Below, piece by piece: positions 1-10,208 of a stretch of 64,000 bases of DNA; the stretch's first letter is position 1; every line of letters begins with the position of its first letter. The notes under the pieces were generated by a model. It worked only from the letters and a program-made list of their open reading frames with translations. It ran no database searches and had not been told where the DNA came from. Source of the DNA: Massilia sp. BJB1822 (GTDB lineage: Bacteria; Pseudomonadota; Gammaproteobacteria; Burkholderiales; Burkholderiaceae_D); the NCBI RefSeq assembly GCF_013369485.1, contig NZ_JABWEB010000006.1:186001-250000 (forward strand), read 5' to 3'. Both the position numbers and the translations under genes were made by a program.

Positions 1-1680
1 GGTTCGGGCGGCGCCTACGCCTTCTCCGGCGGCCTGCACGGCGTCGGCGTGTCGGTGACGAATGCGCTGTCCAAGCGCCTGGAAATCAGCGTCTGGCGCA
101 AGGACGACAGCGGCAACGGCTTCCACCAGCTGGCGTTCGAGAACGGCGATCTGGTCGAGCCTTTGAGCTCCCAGCCTGCGCCGCGCGACGGCAAAAAGTC
201 CGGCACCCGCGTCACCGCCTGGCCGGACGCCAAATATTTCGATTCACCGCTGATCTCCCAGGTCGAACTGCAACGCCTGCTGCGCTCCAAGGCCGTGCTG
301 CTGCCGGGCGTGAGCGTGACCCTGAACAATGCCAAGACCGGCGATTCCCAGACCTGGCAATACAATGAAGGCCTGCGCGGCTACCTGACCGAAGAACTGG
401 CCCAGACCAGCTCCGGCGGCGCCACCCTGATCCCCCTGTTCGAAGGCGCGCAGTTCGCCGGCCCGGACGCCGAAGGCTTCGCCGAGGGCGAAGGCGCGGC
501 CTGGGTGGTGGCGTGGACCGAGGAAGGCGCCGTGGTGCGCGAATCCTACGTCAACCTGATTCCTACGCCGAACGGCGGCACCCACGAATCGGGCCTGCGC
601 GACGGCCTCTTTGGCGCGGTGAAGAACTTCGTCGAGATGCACTCGCTGCTGCCGAAAGGCGTGAAGCTGCTGCCGGAAGACGTGTTCGCGCGTGCTTCCT
701 TCGTGCTGTCGGCCAAGGTGCTGGACCCGCAATTCCAGGGCCAGATCAAGGAGCGCCTGAATTCGCGCGATGCGGTGCGCCTGGTATCGACCTTCGCCAA
801 GCCGCCGCTGGAGCTGTGGCTGAACCAGCATATTGACTATGGCAAGAAACTGGCCGAACTGGTGATCAAGCAGGCGCAATCGCGCCTGCGCTCGGCGCAG
901 AAAGTCGAGAAGAAAAAATCCTCGGGCGTGGCTGTCCTGCCGGGCAAGCTGACCGACTGTGAATCGTCAGAAGTGGGACGCAATGAACTGTTCCTGGTCG
1001 AGGGCGACTCGGCGGGCGGTTCGGCCAAGATGGGCCGCGACAAGGAATTCCAGGCCATCCTGCCGCTGCGCGGCAAGGTTCTGAACTCCTGGGAGACCGA
1101 CCGCGACCGCCTGTTCGCCAACAACGAGATCCACGATATCGCCGTGGCCATCGGCGTCGATCCGCACAGTGCGGGCGACACGCCGGATTTGACCGGTCTG
1201 CGCTACGGCAAGATCTGCATCCTCTCCGATGCGGACGTGGACGGCTCCCACATCCAGGTGCTGCTGCTGACCCTCTTCTTCCGCCACTTCCCGGCGCTGA
1301 TCGAGCAAGGCCATATCTGCGTGGCGCGTCCGCCGCTGTACCGCGTCGACGCGCCGGCACGCGGCAAAAAGCCGATCCAGAAGCTGTACGCGCTGGACGA
1401 CGGCGAGCTGGTGGCCATCGAGGACAAGCTGCGCAAGGACGGCCTGAAAGACGGCAGCTGGTCCATCTCCCGCTTCAAGGGTCTGGGCGAGATGAACGCC
1501 GAGCAGTTGTGGGAAACCACCATGAATCCGGACACCCGCCGCCTGCTGCCGGTGGCGCTGGGCGACTTCGGCCACTCCGAATCGGCCGCGCGCTTCAATA
1601 TGCTGATGGGCAAAGGCGAAGCCGCCGCCCGCCGCGCATGGATCGAGGAACACGGCAACGAAGTGGAAGCTGATATCTAA
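1..1680 (+). CDS. parE: DNA topoisomerase IV subunit B (5' partial)
   Basis: This is the ATPase subunit of topoisomerase IV, which decatenates daughter chromosomes together with ParC. The frame is open from base 1, so the start lies outside the window and 559 codons remain. The first residues carry the GHKL ATP-lid motif GLHGVGVSVTNALS. The TOPRIM signature EGDSAGGS follows at about residue 334 of the visible part, and the Mg-binding motif DADVDGSH at about 410. The C-terminus ends normally. ParE rather than GyrB is inferred from parC lying 3.4 kb downstream on the same strand. An Hsp70 gene starts one base after the stop codon, so the two are probably co-transcribed. Confidence 0.97.
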   Translation, partial: GSGGAYAFSGGLHGVGVSVTNALSKRLEISVWRKDDSGNGFHQLAFENGDLVEPLSSQPAPRDGKKSGTRVTAWPDAKYFDSPLISQVELQRLLRSKAVLLPGVSVTLNNAKTGDSQTWQYNEGLRGYLTEELAQTSSGGATLIPLFEGAQFAGPDAEGFAEGEGAAWVVAWTEEGAVVRESYVNLIPTPNGGTHESGLRDGLFGAVKNFVEMHSLLPKGVKLLPEDVFARASFVLSAKVLDPQFQGQIKERLNSRDAVRLVSTFAKPPLELWLNQHIDYGKKLAELVIKQAQSRLRSAQKVEKKKSSGVAVLPGKLTDCESSEVGRNELFLVEGDSAGGSAKMGRDKEFQAILPLRGKVLNSWETDRDRLFANNEIHDIAVAIGVDPHSAGDTPDLTGLRYGKICILSDADVDGSHIQVLLLTLFFRHFPALIEQGHICVARPPLYRVDAPARGKKPIQKLYALDDGELVAIEDKLRKDGLKDGSWSISRFKGLGEMNAEQLWETTMNPDTRRLLPVALGDFGHSESAARFNMLMGKGEAAARRAWIEEHGNEVEADI

Positions 1681-1681
1681 T

Positions 1682-3391
1682 ATGATCCTTGGCATCGACC
1701 TGGGCACGACCAACAGCCTGGCCGCCATCTGGCGCGACGGCAAGGCGCACATCATCCCCAACGCATTGGGCGAGCATCTGACGCCGTCTTGCGTTGGCCT
1801 GGATGACGATGGCACCATCTTGATCGGCAAGGCTGCGCGCGAGCGCCTGCAAACCCACCCGCATCTGACGACAGCCGTTTTCAAGCGCTATATGGGCAGC
1901 GACAAGCGGATTCGCCTGGGTGAGCAGGAATTCCGCGCCGAGGAACTATCGTCCATGGTCCTGCGTTCGCTCAAGGAAGATGCCGAGGCCTTCCTCGGCC
2001 AAAAGATTGAAGAAGCCGTCATCACCGTGCCGGCCTATTTCAGCGACGCCCAGCGCAAAGCCACTCGCGCGGCTGGCCAGTTAACTGGACTGAAAGTAGA
2101 AAGGCTGCTCAACGAACCAACCGCCGCCGCCCTGGCCTATGGCATCCAGGACCGCGAACAGGAAAGCAAATTCCTTGTCTTCGACCTGGGAGGCGGCACC
2201 TTCGACGTCTCGATCCTTGAGCTGTTCGACGGCGTCATGGAGGTACGCGCCTCGGCTGGCGACAACTTCCTCGGCGGCGAGGATTTCACCAATACCATCG
2301 CGGACGCCTTCAGCAAATATAGTGGCCTGGAAAAGCACCTGAATGGCCAGCCGCTCGACCTGGCAACGCAACAGCGCCTGCGCGACGAAGCTGAGCGAGT
2401 CAAGCGCAACCTGACCGAAACCGCTGCGCTGGAAATGAGCTTGCGCTACCAGGATCAGGACTATCGCTGGGAGGTCAACGAAGAAGCCTTCGCCCGCCTA
2501 TGCGAGCCGCTGCTGGCGCGCCTACGCTTGCCCGTGGAACGCGCGTTGCGCGATTCCACCATTCGCCCAGCGGAACTGAATACCGTGGTGCTGGCCGGCG
2601 GCGCCACCCGCATGCCCATTGTGCGGAAGATGGTGGCACGCATGTTTGGCCGCTTCCCGGCCATGCAGCTCGACCCCGACGAGGCCATCGCCCTCGGCTC
2701 AGCCGTGCAGGCCGGCCTGAAGATGCGCGATGCGGCGCTGGAAGAAGTGGTGATGACAGACGTCTCGCCCTACTCTATGGGCATCGCCACTTCGCGCCAG
2801 ATCGGCCCCAACCAGTATTCGCCGGGGCACTATCTGCCTATCATCGAGCGCAATACGCCGGTGCCGGTTTCGCGCACTAAAAATGTCACGACCATTTCGG
2901 ATTACCAGAAAAAATTGAACGTGGTGATCTACCAGGGAGAGTCGCGCCTGGTGGACAATAATGTTTATCTGGGCAAGATCGAGTTCGACATCCCTGCCAA
3001 AAAGGCTGGCGAAATCACCGTGGACATCCGCTTCACTTACGATATCAGCGGCGTCCTGGAAGCGGAGGCTCACATCCTGGCAACCCAGGAAAAGCACAAG
3101 GTCGTCATTACCGAAAACGCCGGCGTCATGACGCCTGAAGAAATCGAGCAGCGCCTGGCTGCCCTGGCTGACCTCAAAATCCACCCACGCGACCAGATTG
3201 AAAACCGCACACTGCTCGCACGCGCCGACCGCTTATACGAGCTGTCGCTGGGCGATGCGCGCGACTTCCTGGCATCCCACATCGCCGCCTTCCAGGCCGC
3301 ACTAGAAACCCAGAATCCGCTGCGCGTGCGCGAGGCCCGCGCTCAACTGACGGAAGTGCTCGACCACGTCGAAGGGGAAGGATACTTTTGA
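1682..3391 (+). CDS. hscC: HscC-type Hsp70 chaperone
   Basis: A cytoplasmic Hsp70 ATPase of 569 residues, the length of E. coli HscC (about 556) and shorter than DnaK (about 640). Visible are phosphate loop 1 GIDLGTTNS at residues 4-12, phosphate 2 [10 protein letters not shown] at about 166, and the adenosine motif [10 protein letters not shown] at about 303. The C-terminal lid is shortened. The stop overlaps the start of a J-domain gene by one base (TGATG), matching the hscC/J-protein pairing known in E. coli. The client is unknown. The location between parE and parC is unusual. HscC is favoured over DnaK because of its length, its J partner and the absence of grpE or dnaJ nearby. Confidence 0.9.
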   Translation: MILGIDLGTTNSLAAIWRDGKAHIIPNALGEHLTPSCVGLDDDGTILIGKAARERLQTHPHLTTAVFKRYMGSDKRIRLGEQEFRAEELSSMVLRSLKEDAEAFLGQKIEEAVITVPAYFSDAQRKATRAAGQLTGLKVERLLNEPTAAALAYGIQDREQESKFLVFDLGGGTFDVSILELFDGVMEVRASAGDNFLGGEDFTNTIADAFSKYSGLEKHLNGQPLDLATQQRLRDEAERVKRNLTETAALEMSLRYQDQDYRWEVNEEAFARLCEPLLARLRLPVERALRDSTIRPAELNTVVLAGGATRMPIVRKMVARMFGRFPAMQLDPDEAIALGSAVQAGLKMRDAALEEVVMTDVSPYSMGIATSRQIGPNQYSPGHYLPIIERNTPVPVSRTKNVTTISDYQKKLNVVIYQGESRLVDNNVYLGKIEFDIPAKKAGEITVDIRFTYDISGVLEAEAHILATQEKHKVVITENAGVMTPEEIEQRLAALADLKIHPRDQIENRTLLARADRLYELSLGDARDFLASHIAAFQAALETQNPLRVREARAQLTEVLDHVEGEGYF

Positions 3392-5079
3392 TGGCCAGCC
3401 CCTGGGAAACTCTCGGCGTCCCGCAGGACAGCGATGAGCGCAGCATCAAACGCGCTTACGCCAAGCTGTTGAAAGCCACCCGCCCGGAAGACGATGCAGA
3501 AGGATTCCAGCGGCTGCGCCAGGCTTACGACATGGCGCTGCACATGGCACAGGCCGATTTTGCGCTGAACGACGAGGACATAAGCAGTGCGGCTATCCAG
3601 CCGCAGACTGCGGCGCCCGGGCCGGAAGCGCCCTCCCCTGCTCATATGCCGGAGCCAGAGCCGCATTTTGAGGCGGTCAATGCCTGGGATACGGCGCACG
3701 CCGCATGGCAGGAATTTCTGCAAACGCCGCTGTCGGCCGCCACCCGCAAGCTCGACGAGCTGATGAAGCAAAGCGCGCTGCAGAACCTGGATGCGCGGGA
3801 TGTGCTGGAAGTGCTGGCAGCACGCCACTGCGCCGAACAGGATACGAATGAAGAGGTACGCCAGACCATCGTTCTGTTCTTCGGATGGGAACACGACCAT
3901 GACCATCTGCGGCGCCTCGATGGCATGGCGGCTTATGGGGCCATGGCCCGCTTCCGGGCGGACAACGGCTATCGCAGGCTGCTGACCATCCGCGCGCAAA
4001 ATCCCGCAGCTGCGCTGCTTCTGGCGGACAAGCCACCGCGCTTCCACATCAAGACATTCCGCTACCGCTTCATGCAGACCATGCGCGAGCTGCTCGCAGG
4101 ACTGCACTGGGAATATCCGGAAACCTTGGACCTGCGCCTGAATCCCGACGTTGTAAGCTGGTGGGCGCACAAAGCCAATACCCGGCGCTATTATCTGGAC
4201 ACGGCCATCAGCTCGCTCGGGGCAGGGCTGGCACTCTTCCTGTTGCTGATGTTTCTGGGCGCGGACCAATATATCGGCAACAGCCCGCTGTTTACCCTGT
4301 CGCTCGCGGTGGCTGTCGGCGCCGGCATCTTATTTTCCCTGCGGCCGCCACGCGGCCTGCTGATGGCTTGGCGGCAGATATTCAATAAACACCTGCTGCC
4401 GCTCCTGCACGACGACAGGCGCTATTTCCAAATCCGGTTCGGCTGGATTCCTTTCTTCCTGGGCGCCACACTGCTGATGTTCATTCCTGCGCCCGGCCTG
4501 CTGCTGCAGGGCGTGGTGGCGCTTATCATGACCGCCTGCGCGGCGCTGGCGCTGTTCTCGGTCCTCCTGAATACCTCCTGGATAGCTTACGCCTTCGCCA
4601 CAGCGCTGGCCTGCGTTCTATGCTATTTCCTGAAGACCGAAGTATTCACAGGGCACCATTGGCTGGTTTCCTTCCTGGCCAGTCTGTGCGTGCAATGTCT
4701 GATCGTCAGCGGCAACGCGCGGCAGGCCAGTCTCGATTACCGCCACGGCCCGCGCATGATGCTAACTCGCGGCATCTGGCTGGCTGGCGCTGCGCTCCTG
4801 ATCCAGTCCACTTCCATGCTGCCAGAGTCCGGCACCACCTTGGCCCTGCTCTTTTGGATATGGGCACTGGCTGGCATCATGCTGTCCAGCTTTAACACGC
4901 CCATCTGGTTCACTTGGCCTACATATTTCCTCATCAATGCCTTCCTTTCGGAACAGGGGGGCTTGATGCGCCACTATTCCGATCCCCGGCTGGCGACACT
5001 TACCCCTATCATGCTCATGATCGCTATCTACGTGCTGGTAACCATGGTTCGGGCAAGCGAAAATAAACCGATAATCTGA
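3391..5079 (+). CDS. Membrane-anchored J-domain-like protein (DjlB/DjlC type)
   Basis: The probable co-chaperone of the upstream HscC. Residues 2-50 form a divergent J-domain: helix II reads KRAYAKLLK, but the usual HPD tripeptide is replaced by RPE (residues 31-33). Residues 60-95 are a Pro/Ala-rich linker, and 96-265 a soluble helical region. From about 268 to the C-terminus there are several hydrophobic segments, consistent with an integral membrane protein. ATG 3391 is chosen because it overlaps the hscC stop and follows a GGGGAAGG ribosome site; TTG 3388 is the alternative. E. coli DjlB/DjlC are known partners of HscC. The membrane half matches nothing I can name. Confidence 0.8.
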   Translation: MASPWETLGVPQDSDERSIKRAYAKLLKATRPEDDAEGFQRLRQAYDMALHMAQADFALNDEDISSAAIQPQTAAPGPEAPSPAHMPEPEPHFEAVNAWDTAHAAWQEFLQTPLSAATRKLDELMKQSALQNLDARDVLEVLAARHCAEQDTNEEVRQTIVLFFGWEHDHDHLRRLDGMAAYGAMARFRADNGYRRLLTIRAQNPAAALLLADKPPRFHIKTFRYRFMQTMRELLAGLHWEYPETLDLRLNPDVVSWWAHKANTRRYYLDTAISSLGAGLALFLLLMFLGADQYIGNSPLFTLSLAVAVGAGILFSLRPPRGLLMAWRQIFNKHLLPLLHDDRRYFQIRFGWIPFFLGATLLMFIPAPGLLLQGVVALIMTACAALALFSVLLNTSWIAYAFATALACVLCYFLKTEVFTGHHWLVSFLASLCVQCLIVSGNARQASLDYRHGPRMMLTRGIWLAGAALLIQSTSMLPESGTTLALLFWIWALAGIMLSSFNTPIWFTWPTYFLINAFLSEQGGLMRHYSDPRLATLTPIMLMIAIYVLVTMVRASENKPII

Positions 5080-5098
5080 CCTAGCTACATACGCAACA

Positions 5099-7432
5099 AT
5101 GTCCACTCAAGCAAACCTCTTTGACGAACCAACGCCCGCCCAGCCGGGCGGCCCGGGCGATGGCGGCGAATCGCTGACCCTGTCCACTTTCGCCGAGCGC
5201 GCCTACCTCGATTACGCCATTTCCGTGGTCAAGGGCCGCGCCCTGCCCGACGTGTGCGACGGCCAGAAGCCGGTGCAGCGCCGCATTCTGTATTCGATGA
5301 ATGAGCTGGGCCTGAGCGCCACGGCCAAGCCGCGCAAGTCCGCCACCGTGGTGGGCGATGTGCTGGGCAAGCTGCACCCGCACGGCGACCAGTCGGTGTA
5401 CGACGCGCTGGTGCGCATGGCGCAGGACTTCTCGCTGCGCTATCCGCTGATCGACGGCCAGGGCAACTTCGGCTCGCGCGACGGCGACGGCGCAGCAGCA
5501 ATGCGATACACCGAGGCGCGCCTGACGCCGATCGCGCGCCTGCTGATGGACGAAATCGACCAGGGCACGGTGGACTTCCAGCCCAACTACGACGGTTCGT
5601 CGGAAGAACCGAGCCTGCTGCCGGCGCGTCTGCCGATGGTGCTGCTGAACGGCGCATCGGGCATCGCCGTGGGCCTGGCGACCGAAATCCCCTCGCATAA
5701 TCTGAGCGAGGTGGCGCAAGCCGCCGTGGCGCTGATCCGTAATCCGAAGATGGAGCATGCGGAGCTGATGTCCTTCATTCCAGGTCCGGACTTCCCGGGC
5801 GGCGGCCAGCTGATTACGCCGCAGGCCCAGATCATGGATATGTACGCCTCGGGCCGCGGCAGCATGAAGGTGCGCGCGCGCTGGAAGATCGAGGAACTGG
5901 CGCGCGGCCAGTGGCAAGCCGTGGTGCACGAGCTGCCTCCCGGCACCTCGGCGCAGAAGGTGCTTGAAGAGATCGAGGAACTGACCAATCCCAAGGTCAA
6001 GATGGGCAAGAAGGCGCTGTCGCCGGAACAGCTGGCATTGAAGTCGCTGATCCTGGGCGCGCTGGACACCATCCGCGACGAATCGGGCCGCAATGCGCCG
6101 GTGCGCCTGGTGTTCGAACCGAAATCGAAGAACCAGGACCAGACCGAATTCATGCTGATGCTGCTGGCGCATACCTCGCTGGAGACCTCGGCGTCGATGA
6201 ATCTGGTGATGATCGGCGGCGATGGCCGTCCGCGCCAGAAGGGTCTGGGCGACATCCTGCAGGAGTGGATCGACTTCCGCTTCGGCACCGTCACCCGCCG
6301 TACCCAGTTCCGCCTGAACAAGGTGGACGACCGCATCCATATTCTGGAAGGCCGCGAGACCATCCTGCTGAATATCGATGAGGTGATCCACATCATCCGC
6401 AATTCGGACGAGCCGAAAGCGGCGCTGATCGAACGCTTCAAGCTGTCCGACCGCCAGGCCGAAGACATCCTGGAAATCCGTCTGCGCCAATTGGCGCGCC
6501 TGGAAGCGATCAAGATCCAGCAGGAGCTGGCCGATCTGCGCAAGGAAAAACAGACCTTGCAGGATCTGCTGGACAACCCATCGTCGATGAAGCGCCTGAT
6601 CATCAAGGAAATCGAAGCCGACGCCAAGACCTATGGCGACGCGCGCCGCACCCTGATCGAAGAAGCGCAGAAAGCCGTGGTCGAGCAGAAGGTGGCGGAC
6701 GAACCGGTCACGGTCATCATCTCCGAAAAAGGCTGGGTGCGCGCGCGCACCGGTATCGGCCACGATCCGGCCCAGTTCAACTTCAAGGCGGGCGACTCGC
6801 TGTATGGCGCGTTTGAGTGCCGCACGGTAGACACCCTGCTCGGCTTCGGTGACAACGGCAAGGTCTATTCCGTACCGGTGGCCGCCCTGCCGAACGCGCG
6901 CGGCGATGGCGTCCCGATCACCACCCTGGTCGACCTGTCCGGCGGCGCGCGCCTGCTGCACTACTTCGCCGGTCCCGCCAGCACCCAGCTGCTGCTGGCC
7001 TCCGACAGCGGCTTCGGCTTCATCGCCAAGGCTGGCGATATGGTCAGCCGTCTGAAAGGCGGCAAGGCCTTCATCACGCTGGACGAAGACGCCAAGCCGC
7101 TGCCGCCAAGCATCGTGGCCGAAGGCACCAACGCCATCGCCGTCATTTCCGAGAAGGCGCGCCTGCTCGTCTTCGGCATGGACGAGATGAAAGTGCTGTC
7201 GAACGGCGGCCGCGGCGTCATCCTGATCGATCTCGATGACAAGGAAAAGCTGGTTGCCGCCCGCGCCATCAGCCAGAAAGGCGTGATCGTGCAAGGCATC
7301 GGCAACGCCAGCAAGGCCAAGGAAGAACGCATGGGCATCAATGCCCTGCAGGAACACATCGGCAAGCGCGCCCGCAAAGGCAAAGCCATGCCGACCCGCA
7401 TCAAGCCTACCGGTCTGCTGCCGATCGCATAA
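5099..7432 (+). CDS. parC: DNA topoisomerase IV subunit A
   Basis: The DNA cleavage and rejoining subunit of topoisomerase IV, 777 residues. The N-terminal winged-helix/tower region holds the catalytic tyrosine in [10 protein letters not shown] (Tyr137), preceded by the quinolone-resistance-determining region [12 protein letters not shown]. By my alignment the E. coli Ser80 position is Gln98 and Glu84 is Asp102. The C-terminal beta-pinwheel is short, as in ParC rather than GyrA. The gene starts 19 bases after the J-domain gene and is followed by a strong hairpin terminator at 7463-7504. It forms the end of a parE-hscC-J-parC block. Confidence 0.97.
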   Translation: MSTQANLFDEPTPAQPGGPGDGGESLTLSTFAERAYLDYAISVVKGRALPDVCDGQKPVQRRILYSMNELGLSATAKPRKSATVVGDVLGKLHPHGDQSVYDALVRMAQDFSLRYPLIDGQGNFGSRDGDGAAAMRYTEARLTPIARLLMDEIDQGTVDFQPNYDGSSEEPSLLPARLPMVLLNGASGIAVGLATEIPSHNLSEVAQAAVALIRNPKMEHAELMSFIPGPDFPGGGQLITPQAQIMDMYASGRGSMKVRARWKIEELARGQWQAVVHELPPGTSAQKVLEEIEELTNPKVKMGKKALSPEQLALKSLILGALDTIRDESGRNAPVRLVFEPKSKNQDQTEFMLMLLAHTSLETSASMNLVMIGGDGRPRQKGLGDILQEWIDFRFGTVTRRTQFRLNKVDDRIHILEGRETILLNIDEVIHIIRNSDEPKAALIERFKLSDRQAEDILEIRLRQLARLEAIKIQQELADLRKEKQTLQDLLDNPSSMKRLIIKEIEADAKTYGDARRTLIEEAQKAVVEQKVADEPVTVIISEKGWVRARTGIGHDPAQFNFKAGDSLYGAFECRTVDTLLGFGDNGKVYSVPVAALPNARGDGVPITTLVDLSGGARLLHYFAGPASTQLLLASDSGFGFIAKAGDMVSRLKGGKAFITLDEDAKPLPPSIVAEGTNAIAVISEKARLLVFGMDEMKVLSNGGRGVILIDLDDKEKLVAARAISQKGVIVQGIGNASKAKEERMGINALQEHIGKRARKGKAMPTRIKPTGLLPIA

Positions 7433-7462
7433 GCCTAAACCGGCCCTCGGGCTGGCACGAAC

Positions 7463-7504
7463 ATGTCCGCCCCCCGGGAAACCCCGGCGGGCGGACATTT
7501 TTAT
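7463..7504 (+). terminator. Rho-independent terminator after parC
   Basis: ATGTCCGC (7463-7470) pairs with GCGGACAT (7491-7498); further C/G pairing around a short AAA loop extends the stem, and a T-run follows. The T-run lies only on the plus-strand side, so it should stop parC transcription. It overlaps the stop codon of the convergent M64 peptidase gene. Confidence 0.85.
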
Positions 7505-8925
7505 TTGGCGGGACGCGAGTAGAGGTCGATGGTGGCGCCGATGGCGTCGGCGCAGACGGCGCAGAAAGATTCGCTGCGGTCGAACATCAGGCATTGCTGC
7601 TGCGAGCGGTAGTAGCCGGTAGCTTCGTAGTTGGCGCCTTCGAAAGCGCCCACTTCATGCTTGTGGGGGGCTTTGCTGAACAGGGCATTGGTCCAGGCCA
7701 GGTCGTCCTTGAAAAGCTTGCTCATCTCGGACTCGGGGCGATTGGCCTTGCGCAGCTCGGCACGTGTTTTCTGGTAGGCGCGCGAATGCTCTTCGTATTC
7801 GGCCTTGGGCCAGGGCGTCGGCAATACCGCGCCGGACTTCACGAATTTCTTCCATTTGACGTTGGACGGGTCGCGCAAGGCGGTAACGTTCGGCTCCCAG
7901 GGTTCGCTGCGCTCGCCGCCGGTGGCGTAGGCGACTGGGGAGGTGTAGTACTCGTCGGCCAGGCCGGCGAAGTGGTGGCCGAATTCGTGCACAAACAGAT
8001 AATTGGCCCAGTCGCTGTTGGCGGCGGCGGTGCTGAACTGGCCGTAGATGCCGCCTCCGCCATAGGTGTCGTTGTTGACCAGGATTTCGATGAACTCGTA
8101 CGGCGCGTGCTGGGCGATGTCGCGCAAGGCGCGGTTGTCGGTGGTGAGCACGTAACGCTCGCTGCCGAAGATATCGTAGCGCGTGCCGAGCGCGGAGGCG
8201 TGGTGCACATTGGTGGAGGGACGGCTGACGCCCGATTCCTGGGTCGGCACGGCCAGGCCCCAGACGTTGAAGTCCCCTGCCCTTTCCTTGAAGGGGCTGA
8301 CCGTGAACAGGTAGTCAGCCAGGCGGCGCGCGGTCTGTTCGAATTTGGGCAGGTCGGCCTTGGTGTAGCCGTCCCCCAGGATCAGCAGGTCGACCTTCTG
8401 CGGCGAGGGACCGCTCACGCGCAGCGGGATCGGCTTGGCGGGCGCGGGTTCCTGCTTGCGCACCACGTCCAGGGCGTCGGTGTCGACGTCCACACTCCAG
8501 GCGATGGAGAACTGGTTGCGTTCGTCGCGCTTCAGGATGCGCACGCGCACCGGCTGCTCCGGCTTGGGAAAGCGCACCGATTCGCTGAAGCCGCGGTTGG
8601 CCTTGCCCGCTTCGTCGGTGCTGCGCCATTCGCCGAAAATGGTGGAGAAGCCGCGCGAGTATAGCAGCTGGCCGGTTTTCGCATCCACCACTTCCACCTT
8701 GTTGATGCCCCGGTCGGTGTCGTCCACGGTGCGCGACATATCGCCCGGCCATGGCAGGGGTTCGATCACCACGCGTTCCATGGCGTAGTGTTCGGACAGG
8801 GCATTGCCGCTGTGGAGGTAGTCGATGCGGACGGTGGCGGGTTGCGCTGGCGCGGCGATGGCGGCGCAGCTGGTCAGCGCCAGCGCGGCGGCGGCGCCGG
8901 CACGGGCGAAGGCGGAAAACGGCAT
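7501..8925 (-). CDS. Secreted M64-family (IgA-peptidase-like) metallopeptidase
   Basis: A probable zinc peptidase of 474 residues. It begins with a Sec signal peptide (about residues 1-24, ending in AIAA) and an N-terminal beta-rich domain to about residue 150. The catalytic region contains DLLILGDGYT and the zinc motif HEFGHHFAGLADE starting at His313. These are the marks of peptidase family M64, whose named member is a Clostridium IgA protease; the substrate here is unknown. The start is supported by AGGAG five bases before ATG. It lies 49 bases downstream of two cyanophycinase genes on the same strand and may be the last gene of their operon. Its 3' end is convergent with parC. Confidence 0.85.
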   Translation of the reverse strand: MPFSAFARAGAAAALALTSCAAIAAPAQPATVRIDYLHSGNALSEHYAMERVVIEPLPWPGDMSRTVDDTDRGINKVEVVDAKTGQLLYSRGFSTIFGEWRSTDEAGKANRGFSESVRFPKPEQPVRVRILKRDERNQFSIAWSVDVDTDALDVVRKQEPAPAKPIPLRVSGPSPQKVDLLILGDGYTKADLPKFEQTARRLADYLFTVSPFKERAGDFNVWGLAVPTQESGVSRPSTNVHHASALGTRYDIFGSERYVLTTDNRALRDIAQHAPYEFIEILVNNDTYGGGGIYGQFSTAAANSDWANYLFVHEFGHHFAGLADEYYTSPVAYATGGERSEPWEPNVTALRDPSNVKWKKFVKSGAVLPTPWPKAEYEEHSRAYQKTRAELRKANRPESEMSKLFKDDLAWTNALFSKAPHKHEVGAFEGANYEATGYYRSQQQCLMFDRSESFCAVCADAIGATIDLYSRPAK

Positions 8926-8974
8926 AAGGTCTCCTGGGTAGAAAAGTCTGCCGGCTATTCTAGCCCAGAGCGCC

Positions 8975-10198
8975 TTATTTATAGCGGTAGAGCGGGTACT
9001 GTATTTCGATGGGGCGGATGTCGAGCCGCATATTGAGGATGGAGTAGGCTTCGGCCACCGAGGACGAGTAGCCGACGCTGTCGCCGGTTTTGCTGAACCT
9101 GAATTCGAAGCCCAGTTCGTGCAGCGGTTCGGATGGGTGGCCGATGGCGATGCCGACGGCTTCCTTCTGCGCGTTGTCGATCAGCTTTTCCATCAGGTCG
9201 ATGACGGCGTTCGGCCCCAGGATGTCGGCCGTGAAGATGGGCATGTTCTGGCTGGGGCGCGTGGGGTCGAGCAGGCCTTCGACTTTCTCCGGCGAGGGAA
9301 TGAAGCGGCGCTGGTCGATATCGTACTTGTCGCCGCGGTCCAGATAGCTCAGGTTGACGCCGCTGACATTGAAGCCGATGGCCTTGGGGTCGGTGCTGGC
9401 GCGCGTCAGGTCGATTAGCAGCGCGCCCTTGTAGCCGATGATTTCCACCTGGCGCTTGCTGTCGATGACCATGGCGGTGTTTTCATCGATGCCCAGGCCG
9501 ATCTTGTAGCCCTTTTTCAGCATGGCGGGAATCATGCGCGCAAAGCGGCCGCGCGTGAGCAGGTGCTGGTCGATGAAGATATCGTCGCCGATAAAGCCCA
9601 GCCCCGGCGCAATCTCACGGCCTTCGTTGACGCCGCTGCGCAAGGTACTGAAGACGGTTTTCACCTCATAGAACATGGTGCTGCTCATGATGGCCGCACC
9701 GGCGCTGGTGCCGGCCACCACGCCGCCGCGCCGATACACGTCCCACACGGCGTCGAGCAAGGCGCTGCGGCTGCCGTCGGCACGGACCATGGCTTGCGTG
9801 ATGCGCGCCTGGTCTCCGCCGGAAAAGTAGACGCCGCCGGCCGAGCGCACCGAGGCGGCCAGGGTTTCATCCTCGGCCACCTTGCGGAAATCGCTGCCTT
9901 CCAGCTTGACCGCCAGCGGCACCAGGAAGGCGTCCGCACCATGCTGATTCAGGCGGCCCACGATGAACTGGCCGGAGCGCGCCGGATTGGCCGCCGCAGA
10001 AGGGAAGACGGCGATGCGCGCGCCCTTGCCGCCGGCCAGCTGCACGATGCGCTGCCAGACCGGCGCATTGTCGCCGCGCAGGGCGCCGCCGATGATGACC
10101 AGCGAGCCTTTCGGCGTCTCCGCCGCCTGGGCGCCGCCGCCCATGAGCGGCATGGCCGCCAGGGCGAAATGCATGAGGAGTTTGCGCAGCGCCAGCAT
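8975..10198 (-). CDS. Exported cyanophycinase-like serine peptidase (S51)
   Basis: A 407-residue protein with an N-terminal signal peptide (cleavage near AQAA, residues 23-26) followed by an S51/cyanophycinase fold. Visible features are GSLVIIGGALRGDN, the conserved YFSGGDQARITQ strand, and the nucleophile elbow GTSAGAA with Ser165. Cyanophycinases split multi-L-arginyl-poly-L-aspartate into beta-Asp-Arg dipeptides. It is a close paralogue of the next upstream gene, 10 bases away, and both end in the same PLYRYK tail. No cyanophycin synthetase is seen in the window, and export points to use of external polymer. The cyanophycin specificity is inferred from family and context. Confidence 0.87.
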   Translation of the reverse strand: MLALRKLLMHFALAAMPLMGGGAQAAETPKGSLVIIGGALRGDNAPVWQRIVQLAGGKGARIAVFPSAAANPARSGQFIVGRLNQHGADAFLVPLAVKLEGSDFRKVAEDETLAASVRSAGGVYFSGGDQARITQAMVRADGSRSALLDAVWDVYRRGGVVAGTSAGAAIMSSTMFYEVKTVFSTLRSGVNEGREIAPGLGFIGDDIFIDQHLLTRGRFARMIPAMLKKGYKIGLGIDENTAMVIDSKRQVEIIGYKGALLIDLTRASTDPKAIGFNVSGVNLSYLDRGDKYDIDQRRFIPSPEKVEGLLDPTRPSQNMPIFTADILGPNAVIDLMEKLIDNAQKEAVGIAIGHPSEPLHELGFEFRFSKTGDSVGYSSSVAEAYSILNMRLDIRPIEIQYPLYRYK

Positions 10199-10208
10199 GG
10201 TTCAGCCT

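Noticed and set aside
5081..7594. An 837-codon open frame on the minus strand
   Set aside because: It is antisense to parC, with composition typical of a codon-bias shadow and no recognisable domain.
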